In this document: positions 56,261-64,000 of the stretch, in pieces
Position numbering within the stretch: position 1 is the first letter of the stretch
Layout: every line of letters begins with the position of its first letter
NCBI RefSeq assembly: GCF_001294335.1
Contig: NZ_LGKG01000001.1
Coordinates: forward strand, 558,001-622,000
DNA length: 64,000 nt
Source of the DNA: Streptomyces chattanoogensis
Lineage (GTDB): Bacteria > Actinomycetota > Actinomycetes > Streptomycetales > Streptomycetaceae
Direction: 5' to 3'
Notes under the pieces: generated by a model
Seen by the model: only the letters and a program-made list of their open reading frames with translations
What the model was told of the DNA's origin: nothing
Database searches by the model: none
Program-made: the position numbers and the translations under genes

Positions 56261-56553
56261 ATGCCTGGCATCACGCGCGAGGAGGTCGCCCACCTCGCCC
56301 GGCTGGCACGTCTGGAGCTGAAGGCAGAAGAGCTCGACCACTTCGCCGGACAGCTCGACGACATCATCGGCGCGGTCGCCCGCGTCTCCGAGGTCGCCGA
56401 CCAAGACGTACCGCCGACCTCCCACCCGCTGCCCCTGACCAATGTCATGCGGCCGGACGAGGTCCGTCCGTCGCTGACCCCCGAGCAGGCGCTCTCCGGC
56501 GCCCCGGCCCAGGAGCAGCAGCGTTTCAAGGTGCCGCAGATCCTGGGCGAGGA

Positions 56554-56557
<4 letters not shown>
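56261..56557 (+). CDS. gatC: Glutamyl-tRNA(Gln)/aspartyl-tRNA(Asn) amidotransferase subunit C
   Basis: A 98-residue subunit, [74 protein letters not shown], exactly the GatC pattern. It bridges GatA and GatB. It overlaps the gatA start (GTGA), so it leads the gatC-gatA-small ORF-gatB operon. Confidence 0.96.
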
Positions 56558-58052
<1,495 letters not shown>

Positions 58053-58056
<4 letters not shown>

Positions 58057-58295
58057 GTGGAAAGCTTGCCAAGGCCAAGGGCTTCAAGAAGTCCAAGCCC
58101 GGTACGTATCTGTCCATCGGCACCACGCTGTTCGGCGCGGTGAGCGTCGTCAAGCAGGCGAAGAAGGCCAGGACGGAGCAGGACACGCTCCAGCTGGTCG
58201 ACGCCGTCGTCTCCGCCGCCGCCATCGTCACCGGTGTCGCCCTGCTCATCCGCGAACTGCGCCGTCTCAGCGACGACGACGTCCTCGCGGACTGA
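58053..58295 (+). CDS. Small hydrophobic protein between gatA and gatB
   Basis: An 80-residue basic protein ([75 protein letters not shown]). Two hydrophobic stretches ([15 protein letters not shown] and [18 protein letters not shown]) suggest a membrane-associated hairpin. A GTG start overlaps the gatA stop, so it is translated with the amidotransferase; gatB follows 32 bp later. Conserved synteny in Streptomyces is my recollection only; the function is unknown. Confidence 0.7.
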
Positions 58296-58327
58296 CCCGG
58301 CGCCGGACCTGAGAGGTTAGTTTCACC

Positions 58328-59836
58328 GTGACTGTCACCGACCTGGTGTCGTACGAGGACGCGCTGGCCGCCTACGACCCCGTCATGGGGCTCGAGGTGC
58401 ACGTCGAACTCGGCACCAAGACCAAGATGTTCTGCGGCTGCTCCACCGAGCTCAAGCAGGACGCCAACTCGCAGACCTGCCCCACCTGCCTGGGCCTGCC
58501 CGGCTCGCTGCCCGTCGTCAACGCGACCGGCGTCGAGTCCGCCATCAAGATCGGCCTGGCCCTGAACTGCACCATCGCCGAGTGGTGCCGTTTCGCCCGG
58601 AAGAACTACTTCTATCCGGACATGCCGAAGAACTTCCAGACCTCGCAGTACGACGAGCCGATCGCCTTCGACGGCTACCTCGACGTACAGCTCGAGGATG
58701 GGGAGGTCTTCCGCGTCGAGATCGAGCGCGCCCACATGGAGGAGGACACCGGCAAGTCGACGCACGTCGGCGGTGCCACCGGCCGTATCCACGGTGCCCG
58801 GCACTCCCTCCTGGACTACAACCGCGCCGGCATCCCGCTCATCGAGATCGTCACCAAGCCCATCGAGGGCGCGGGCGAGCGGGCCCCCGAGGTCGCCAAG
58901 GCGTACGTCGCCGAGCTGCGCGAGCTCATCAAGGCGCTGGGCGTCTCCGAGGCCCGGATGGAAATGGGCCAGATGCGCTGCGACGTGAACCTGTCGCTGC
59001 GCCCGAACGGCACCCAGAAGTTCGGTACGCGCTCGGAGACCAAGAACGTCAATTCCCTGCGCTCCGTGGAGCGCGCCGCCCGCTTCGAGATCCAGCGCCA
59101 CGCCGCGGTGCTGTCGTCCGGCGGCACGATCATCCAGGAGACCCGCCACTTCCACGAGGAGGACGGCTCCACGACGTCCGGCCGCGTCAAGGAAGAGGCC
59201 GAGGACTACCGCTACTTCCCCGAGCCGGACCTGGTGCCGGTGGCCCCCTCCCGTGAGTGGGTCGAGGAACTGCGCGCGACCCTGCCCGAGCTGCCGCGCC
59301 TCCGCCGCAACCGGCTCCGCGAGGAGTGGGGGATCAGCGAGCATGACATGCAGTCCATCCTCAACGCGGGCGCGGTCGACCTGATCACCGCCACCGTCGA
59401 CGCCGGTGCGGACTCCGCCGCGGCCCGTAAGTGGTGGATGGGCGAGCTGGCCCGCCGCGCCAACGAGGACGGCGTGGAACTGGCCGCGCTGGCGATCACG
59501 CCGGAGCAGGTCGCGCGGATCGCCGCGCTGGTCGCCGAGGGTTCCCTCAACGACAAGCTGGCCCGCCAGACCTTCGAGGGCGTGCTCGCCGGCGAGGGCG
59601 ACCCGGACACCGTCGTCGAGAAGCGCGGCCTGAAGGTCGTCTCCGACGAGGGTGCCCTGGGCACCGCCGTCGACGAGGCCATCGCGGCCAACGCCGCCAT
59701 CGCCGACAAGATCCGCGGCGGCAAGGTCGCCGCGGCCGGCGCCCTGGTCGGCGCGGTCATGAAGGCCACGCGCGGCCAGGCGGACGCGGCGCGGGTGCGC
59801 GAGCTGATCCTGGAGAAGCTGGGGGTCGAGGGCTGA
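58328..59836 (+). CDS. gatB: Glutamyl-tRNA(Gln)/aspartyl-tRNA(Asn) amidotransferase subunit B
   Basis: A 502-residue subunit that phosphorylates and amidates Glu-tRNA(Gln) or Asp-tRNA(Asn). Motifs: [21 protein letters not shown] with the zinc cysteines and [97 protein letters not shown], and a GatB/YqeY tail helical domain at the C-terminus. GTG start. Last gene of the operon, followed by a strong terminator. Confidence 0.96.
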   Translation: MTVTDLVSYEDALAAYDPVMGLEVHVELGTKTKMFCGCSTELKQDANSQTCPTCLGLPGSLPVVNATGVESAIKIGLALNCTIAEWCRFARKNYFYPDMPKNFQTSQYDEPIAFDGYLDVQLEDGEVFRVEIERAHMEEDTGKSTHVGGATGRIHGARHSLLDYNRAGIPLIEIVTKPIEGAGERAPEVAKAYVAELRELIKALGVSEARMEMGQMRCDVNLSLRPNGTQKFGTRSETKNVNSLRSVERAARFEIQRHAAVLSSGGTIIQETRHFHEEDGSTTSGRVKEEAEDYRYFPEPDLVPVAPSREWVEELRATLPELPRLRRNRLREEWGISEHDMQSILNAGAVDLITATVDAGADSAAARKWWMGELARRANEDGVELAALAITPEQVARIAALVAEGSLNDKLARQTFEGVLAGEGDPDTVVEKRGLKVVSDEGALGTAVDEAIAANAAIADKIRGGKVAAAGALVGAVMKATRGQADAARVRELILEKLGVEG

Positions 59837-59857
59837 CCCTCGCCTCCCTGTTGCGCC

Positions 59858-59891
59858 GAGCGGCCGTCCCTCCTCGGAGGGGCGGCCGCTC
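59858..59891 (+). terminator. Terminator after gatB
   Basis: Near-perfect stem GAGCGGCCG/GGCCGCTC extended inward by CCCTCC/GGAGGG around a TC loop, ending about 20 bp past the gatB stop. Confidence 0.7.
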
Positions 59892-59969
59892 TGTCGTACG
59901 GGAATGCCGTGCCGGTACCCAGCGCTGTGAAGGGGGATGGATCTTCATCCCCGGGACACTGGAGGAACG

Positions 59970-60875
59970 GTGCAGCAGCACGCTCTCGCTTCGCAGATCG
60001 GCCGGGTCGGCGTCTGGCACGGCGGACTCGGCCTGGTTTCGGCCGCCACGGCACGTCAGGCGGCGGCCGAGATCGAGCAACTGGGCTACGGCGCCCTGTG
60101 GTTCGGCGAGGCCCAGGCGACCAAGGAGGCGTTCAGTCACGCCGGTCTGCTCCTGGCGGCCACCGAGCGGATCACCGTCGCCACCGGTATCGCCAACATC
60201 TGGGTACGGGACGCCACGGCGATGAACGCCGCCGCGCACACCCTGGCCGAGGCGTACGACGGCCGCTTCCTGCTGGGCCTCGGGGCCAGCCACGCCCCGC
60301 AGGTGAACGGACGCGGCCATGCGTACGCCAAGCCGCTCGCCGCGATGCGGGACTATCTCGGCGCGATGGACGCGGCCCCGTACGGCGCTCCCGTGGGCGA
60401 GCGGCCGTTCGCGCGCGTCCTGGCGGCGCTCGGCCCCAAGATGCTGGAACTGGCCGCCGAGCGGGCCGCGGGCGTCCACTCGTACTTCGTGTCCCCGGCG
60501 CACACGGCTCAGGCCCGCGAGGTCCTTGGAGCCGGGCCGCTGCTCGCCCCCGAACAGGCCGTGCTGCTGGAGTCCGACCCGACGGCGGCCCGTGCGCTGG
60601 CCCGGGAGCACCACCTCGGCTTCTATCTCGCCCTGCCGAATTACGTGAACAGCCTGCGCCGACTCGGCTTCGAGGACGACGACTTCACCGGCGGCGGCAG
60701 CGACCGGCTGGTCGACGCGATCGTGGCCTGGGGCGACGCGGACGCGATCCGGCGCCGGGTGCAGGAACACCACGACGCGGGCGCCGACCATGTGGCCATC
60801 CAGCCGGTGGCCGCCAACCGCGGCCTGGGCCTCGGCCAACTCCGGGAGCTGGCACCGGCGTTGCTGGAGGGGTGA
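59970..60875 (+). CDS. LLM-class (luciferase-like, F420-type) oxidoreductase
   Basis: A 301-residue TIM-barrel oxidoreductase of the luciferase-like monooxygenase family. Features: VGVWHGGLGLVSAATARQAAAEIEQLGYGALWFGEAQATKEAFSHAGLLLAATERITVATGIANIWVRDA, FLLGLGASHAPQVNG and a terminal GADHVAIQP. The family uses FMN or F420; Streptomyces makes F420 and annotators usually call this subtype F420-dependent. A GTG start sits behind GGAGG. It may stand alone after the gat operon terminator. Substrate not readable. Confidence 0.85.
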   Translation: MQQHALASQIGRVGVWHGGLGLVSAATARQAAAEIEQLGYGALWFGEAQATKEAFSHAGLLLAATERITVATGIANIWVRDATAMNAAAHTLAEAYDGRFLLGLGASHAPQVNGRGHAYAKPLAAMRDYLGAMDAAPYGAPVGERPFARVLAALGPKMLELAAERAAGVHSYFVSPAHTAQAREVLGAGPLLAPEQAVLLESDPTAARALAREHHLGFYLALPNYVNSLRRLGFEDDDFTGGGSDRLVDAIVAWGDADAIRRRVQEHHDAGADHVAIQPVAANRGLGLGQLRELAPALLEG

Positions 60876-60894
60876 CCGGCGCGGTGTGCGGGCC

Positions 60895-61530
60895 TCAGTG
60901 ACGGTGTTCAGGCGCGTGGGGCCAGTCGGCTCGCCTGCCCATCCGGTGCAACAGCCGGTCCTGCCGCGATGTGTCCTGATCGGGTACGCCCTCGGGAGCG
61001 GCGAAGAACCGGTGGGTGGTTTCGGCCGCGGTGGGAAACACCGCCAGGCCTGCGTAGATCTCGGCGAGATGGTCGTCGATCCATGCGACCAGACCGGCGT
61101 CGAGGGTGTCGTCCGTGCCGAGGGCCCGCGCCAGATCCCAGGTGTGCACGGTGCTGTCCGTGAGCCGTACGGCAAGCGCCTGCCGCCCGGTCACCCGCCC
61201 CAGGGGGTAGTCGAGAACCCGCTGCAAGGCACCGGGTTCGTCGAACGCCGCGGCGCAGTCCCGTACGGACCGGGCGTACGCGCCCACCGGATCGTCGCCC
61301 AGCGCGTCGACGTCCCGCAGGCGCAGGAAGTCCGTACGGGTGCCGCCCTGCAGCAGACCGATGTAGTTGAGGTTGCCGCGGGTCATGTGGTTGGCCAGGT
61401 CCCGAACGTTCCACTCCGAGCAGGGAGTTGGCCGGATCCATTGCCCGGACTGCACTGCTCGCAGCCGCCGTTCGAACCCGGCGCTGGACAGGAGGAACCG
61501 GTCGATGAGCCCTTCGGTGGAATCGATCAT
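60895..61530 (-). CDS. MDMPI-fold (mycothiol-dependent maleylpyruvate isomerase-like) protein
   Basis: A 211-residue protein of the MDMPI N-terminal/DinB-like four-helix fold (TIGR03086-like). It contains WIRPTPCSEWNVRDLANHMTRGNLNY with the metal-binding His, and two further His in SVHTWDLARAL-type VHTWDLA and HHLAE-like positions (WIDDHLAEIYAG). Members bind zinc and act with mycothiol or have unknown activity. ATG start. It converges on the luciferase-like gene, with 19 bp between stops. Confidence 0.78.
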   Translation of the reverse strand: MIDSTEGLIDRFLLSSAGFERRLRAVQSGQWIRPTPCSEWNVRDLANHMTRGNLNYIGLLQGGTRTDFLRLRDVDALGDDPVGAYARSVRDCAAAFDEPGALQRVLDYPLGRVTGRQALAVRLTDSTVHTWDLARALGTDDTLDAGLVAWIDDHLAEIYAGLAVFPTAAETTHRFFAAPEGVPDQDTSRQDRLLHRMGRRADWPHAPEHRH

Positions 61531-61569
61531 GTGCCCAGCATGTCCGGGAGCGGCGGGCAGGGCTGGCGG

Positions 61570-61794
61570 CTATCGGACGCCGTGCTGTATGTCTGCGACG
61601 AAGGCGGCCCAGGCGGTGGCGCCCAGGGTGAGCGTCGGGCCGTTGGGGTTCTTGGAGTCGCGGATGTGGATGGTGGGGTGGGGGGAGGAGCAGGTGGCGA
61701 CCTCGATGCAGGCGCCGCCTTCATCGCTGCTGTAGCTGGACTTGAACCAAACGAGGGTGTCGACGACAGCTTTCGGGGCCGCTGCGTTGGTCAT
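61570..61794 (-). CDS. DUF397 protein
   Basis: A 74-residue DUF397 member: FKSSYSSDEGGACIEVATCSSPHPTIHIRDSKNPNGPTLTLGATAWAAFVADI is the whole domain. In Streptomyces these small proteins are coupled to XRE-type regulators and lone HATPase proteins (WhiJ/AbaA-like modules). The ATG overlaps the stop of the XRE gene (ATGA). DUF397 proteins act as small partners, probably modulating the regulator. Confidence 0.9.
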   Translation of the reverse strand: MTNAAAPKAVVDTLVWFKSSYSSDEGGACIEVATCSSPHPTIHIRDSKNPNGPTLTLGATAWAAFVADIQHGVR

Positions 61795-62612
61795 GACTCT
61801 CCTAGCAGATCGTCCAGCAGACCCATGCTTTCGTCGGGGGTCAGGGCCTGTGAACGCAGCATCCCATACTTCTGTTGGTACACACTGACCTCATCTGGGT
61901 CATCGACCAGGAAGCTGACGCGTTGCGTCTCGATGTAGGCGACGTGATCGTGCTCCGGTGTTTCCAGCACAATCATCGGTCCAGCGAGCCCTGCATGGGT
62001 TCGTCTGGTCGCCATGATCTGTAGCCCGAGGAAGGGCAGTTCGGCGCACCTCTGCAAGTGTCGGATCTGCTCGCGCATTACCTCAGGGCCGCCGACGGGG
62101 CGATGCAGGATCACCTCTTCCAAGACGAAGTTCATCATCGGCGGCGCGGGATCGCGTTCCAGGACCTTCTGGCGGCTGAGGCGTGCCGAGAGTCGTTCCT
62201 CTGCCAACCCATTGCTGATCGGCGGGTACAGATAGGAGAAGAGCGCCCGCGCGTAGGCCTCGGTCTGGAGCAGCCCCGGCACAACCTGACTCTCGTACCA
62301 GAGCAGGGTGAGCGCCTCCTCCTCATGCTCCACCAGGTCATGAACGAACGCCGGCAGCTTCTCCCGCTCCGGCACCTTCGACACCGCAACCGCCAACACC
62401 CCCTTGGTGTCGAGGAGTTCATCCAACGTCTCGGCCAGATCGATCTTCAGGGGCCGGCGCCCCTGCTCGATCGAGCCGATGGTGTCGTCGTGCAGCCCCA
62501 CCGCCTCCGCCAGCGCCGGTTGCGTCAGCCGGGCCGCCTTCCGGAAGTGGCTCAGCTGGGCTCCGATCACATGCCAGGACGTGATCCTCTTCGGTTTGTT
62601 CGCCGGGTGCAT
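61791..62612 (-). CDS. XRE-family regulator with DUF5753-type C-terminus (WhiJ-like)
   Basis: A 273-residue regulator. The N-terminal HTH (residues 15-70) reads VIGAQLSHFRKAARLTQPALAEAVGLHDDTIGSIEQGRRP; the C-terminal DUF5753 ligand-sensing-like region starts near residue 95 and holds LLWYESQVVPGLLQTEAYARALF, ERLSARLSRQKVLERDPAPPMMNFVLEEVILHRPVG and EVMREQIRHLQRCAELPFLGLQIM, a strong family match. The start is the ATG at MHPANKPKRI, chosen because translation further upstream reaches into the operator. With DUF397 and the divergent ATPase it forms the classic Streptomyces three-gene set. Confidence 0.9.
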   Translation of the reverse strand: MHPANKPKRITSWHVIGAQLSHFRKAARLTQPALAEAVGLHDDTIGSIEQGRRPLKIDLAETLDELLDTKGVLAVAVSKVPEREKLPAFVHDLVEHEEEALTLLWYESQVVPGLLQTEAYARALFSYLYPPISNGLAEERLSARLSRQKVLERDPAPPMMNFVLEEVILHRPVGGPEVMREQIRHLQRCAELPFLGLQIMATRRTHAGLAGPMIVLETPEHDHVAYIETQRVSFLVDDPDEVSVYQQKYGMLRSQALTPDESMGLLDDLLGES

Positions 62613-62653
62613 GCGCGTTGCCTTCCCCCCGTCGTGACGGTCTGATGCGGCGC

Positions 62654-62682
62654 GAAGTCGTACAACGGATCTGTACGACTTC
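62654..62682. promoter_or_regulatory. Perfect 11-bp inverted repeat between the XRE and HATPase genes
   Basis: GAAGTCGTACA and TGTACGACTTC are exact reverse complements around a 7-bp spacer, placed 41 bp before the XRE start and 42 bp before the ATPase start. It is very probably the operator for the XRE regulator, controlling both promoters. Confidence 0.75.
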
Positions 62683-62724
62683 ACGCTGTGGTCCAGCGTA
62701 ATGACAGGGTGTGACAGTGGCGCC

Positions 62725-63201
62725 ATGCAAAAGGAGATTCAGGCCGTCCGGATCCGCACGGCGTTCTACCGGCGCGACCGCCGAACCGTGCGGCTGGCCA
62801 GGGAGTTCGCCCGTACCGCGCTCGCCGACTGGGACTTCCCGTACACGGCGGACGATGTCGTGCTCTGCGTGAGCGAACTGGCCACCAACGCCCTGCTGCA
62901 CGGTGCCCCGCCGGGGCGTGGCTACCGGCTGTGGCTGGCGATGGGGGTGGCGGAGGGGCCGTTGCGGGTCGAGGTGCACGACAGTGGTGACGGGGTGCCG
63001 CGGGTGCCGGAGTGGGGCGGTGCGGCGAGTGAGGAGTCCGGGCGGGGGCTGATGCTGGTGTCCGCGCTCGCGGACAAGTGGGGAGTCGAGGAGCGCGGGC
63101 CGGGGAAGATCGTGTGGTGCGAGTGGTGGCCGCCGCGAGACGGTGCCAGTTGGGTGGATTTGGGGGAGTTTCTCGATTTTGTTCCGGTTAGTATCAATTA
63201 G
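62725..63201 (+). CDS. Lone HATPase-domain (anti-sigma-like) protein
   Basis: A 158-residue GHKL ATPase of the RsbW type: TAFYRRDRRTVRLAREFARTALADWDFPYTADDVVLCVSELATNALLHGAPPGRGYRLWL (N-box Glu/Asn in SELATNALLHG) and VEVHDSGDGVP plus SEESGRGLMLVSALADKWGVEERGPGKIVWCEW (G1 and G2 boxes). No kinase His-domain. Divergent from the XRE/DUF397 pair, a standard partnership. ATG at 62725; an ATG 24 bp earlier is possible. It would act in sigma or anti-anti-sigma control of development or secondary metabolism. Confidence 0.9.
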   Translation: MQKEIQAVRIRTAFYRRDRRTVRLAREFARTALADWDFPYTADDVVLCVSELATNALLHGAPPGRGYRLWLAMGVAEGPLRVEVHDSGDGVPRVPEWGGAASEESGRGLMLVSALADKWGVEERGPGKIVWCEWWPPRDGASWVDLGEFLDFVPVSIN

Positions 63202-63330
63202 GGGGGAATTAAAGGCAGTTCTCGCCTCCAGTCCCTTGTGGGGAAGTCCACAAACCGACCTAAGGATCTTTTCGGGCTGGCACCCTGCTCCCCGAGGCGG
63301 GCCCGGCAGACCGTTGGGCCCCCGTCCCCT

Positions 63331-63362
63331 ACATCCGCACATCCGCACATCCGCACATCCGC
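63331..63362. repeat. Four perfect copies of ACATCCGC
   Basis: An 8-bp tandem array in the 226-bp gap before the MMPL gene. No gene is visible in this gap. Confidence 0.8.
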
Positions 63363-63427
63363 GCTCGGCACCACCCGTCACCCCGGGAGTTATCGACGCC
63401 CAACCCGGGAAGCAGACGACGAGGTCC

Positions 63428-64000
63428 GTGACCGCTCTGGCTCGCTGGTGCTTCAGGCGCCGCATCGTGGTGATCGTTCTCTGGCTCGCCGCCTTTGCGG
63501 GGGTCGCGGTGGCCGCGGGGGTGGCGGGATCGGCGTACTCGACCGATTACGAGGTCCCCGGGACCGAGTCCGGGCGGGCCGGTGCGCTGCTGGCGAAGGC
63601 GTTCCCCGGGCAGTCCGGGGACAGCGACACCATCGTGTGGCACACGGACGCGGGGTCGGTGCGGGCCAAGGCGGTCAAGAAGCGGATGACGCATGCGCTG
63701 CGGGAGGTCGCCGGGCTGCCGGGGGTCTCCGAGGTGCACAGCCCCTACGGGCGGGTCGCAGACGGCGCGCGGGGTGACGGCGCAAGGGGTGACGTGCCGG
63801 GTGACGCGGCGCAGCGCGCGCGGCAGATCAGCGAGGACGGGCACACCGCCTACGCCTCCGTCGTCTTCGACCGGCCGACCGACGAGCTGCACGCGGGCCA
63901 GGTCAGAAAGGTCGTGGACACCGCGCAGGCCGCCTCCGGGGACGGGCTCCAGGTGGAGCTGGGCGGCGCCGGGATCGCGCTGACCGAGGCGCCACGCGCC
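63428..64000 (+). CDS. MMPL-family transporter, N-terminal part
   Basis: 191 codons from a GTG run off the window's end. It begins TALARWCFRRRIVVIVLWLAAFAGVAVAAGVAGSAY, the typical MMPL first transmembrane helix after a basic head, then the extracytoplasmic domain with DYEVPGTESGRAGALLAKAFPGQSGDSDTIVWHTD, SEVHSPY, EDGHTAYASVVFDRPTDEL. Full MMPL proteins have 700-1000 residues and 11-12 helices and export lipids or other hydrophobic molecules by RND-type transport. A direct repeat DGARGDGARGDVPGD lies in the loop (residues about 117-131). Confidence 0.85.
   Translation, partial: MTALARWCFRRRIVVIVLWLAAFAGVAVAAGVAGSAYSTDYEVPGTESGRAGALLAKAFPGQSGDSDTIVWHTDAGSVRAKAVKKRMTHALREVAGLPGVSEVHSPYGRVADGARGDGARGDVPGDAAQRARQISEDGHTAYASVVFDRPTDELHAGQVRKVVDTAQAASGDGLQVELGGAGIALTEAPRA

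Overview
The window is high-GC actinobacterial DNA from a Streptomyces or close relative. GTG starts are frequent, GTGA/ATGA stop-start overlaps are common, third codon positions are almost all G or C, and families typical of the genus are present: lone HATPase anti-sigma-like proteins, a DUF397/XRE pair, SAV_2336-type proteins and mycothiol-dependent-type enzymes. From memory, gene order from gcvT/gcvH/glyA/sdaA through the oligopeptide transporter, the cysteine desulfurase, mnmA, ligA, the GGDEF/EAL protein and gatCAB resembles the S. coelicolor chromosome around SCO5469-SCO5501. This looks like conserved core chromosome with several accessory insertions.

Layout. 0-5.5 kb: the tail of an enoyl-CoA hydratase-like gene, a lone ATPase of the anti-sigma type, a secreted protein with a DsbA-like thioredoxin and a CcdA-like membrane protein (thiol-redox set), nadE and a GH25 lysozyme. 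5.6-11.2 kb: an OmpR/HK two-component pair, a BlaI/M56 sensor module divergent from a PAP2 phosphatase, and two small proteins. 11.2-16.2 kb (minus strand): gcvT-gcvH-glyA under a tandem glycine riboswitch, then sdaA behind two strong hairpins, together a glycine to serine to pyruvate route. 16.4-19 kb: a P-loop protein and two SseB-like proteins. 19.4-25.6 kb: a complete five-gene dipeptide/oligopeptide ABC transporter. 25.7-28.8 kb: a secreted M1 peptidase, a TRIC/UPF0126 membrane protein and a thioesterase with a TetR-type operator.

28.9-36.5 kb holds the most interesting block. It is a tight four-gene cassette: a CU044_2847/Trypco1-like protein, a trypsin-like protease fused to a VMAP-C-like domain, a MoxR-type AAA+ ATPase, and a 1324-residue SAV_2336/vWA-like protein fused to an NB-ARC STAND NTPase and a TPR-like array. 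It matches the vWA-MoxR-VMAP 'ternary' systems proposed from comparative genomics to act in biological conflict, here with a complete Ser-His-Asp triad.

36.5-45 kb: an Asp-nucleophile alpha/beta hydrolase, an IscS-like cysteine desulfurase and mnmA (tRNA 2-thiolation) around a peptidoglycan amidase, a VapC-type toxin-antitoxin pair, a frameshifted HTH/zinc-ribbon gene, a VC0807-like membrane protein and a Cmx-type efflux pump. 45-51.3 kb: NADP-type glutamate dehydrogenase, a LOG protein, an SDR, a MarR regulator with a DHA2 efflux pump and its candidate operator, and a MetE-C-like protein. 51.3-60 kb: ligA, a frameshifted GGDEF/EAL c-di-GMP enzyme (rmdB-like) and gatC-gatA-small ORF-gatB. 60-64 kb: a luciferase-like oxidoreductase, an MDMPI-fold protein, a DUF397/XRE/HATPase module around a perfect 11-bp inverted repeat, and the start of an MMPL transporter.

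Three loci (the PAP2 start, the HTH/zinc-ribbon gene and rmdB) would each be repaired by adding one C to a C-run of 4-6. This points either to homopolymer errors in the assembly or to real lesions, and should be settled before biological conclusions are drawn.
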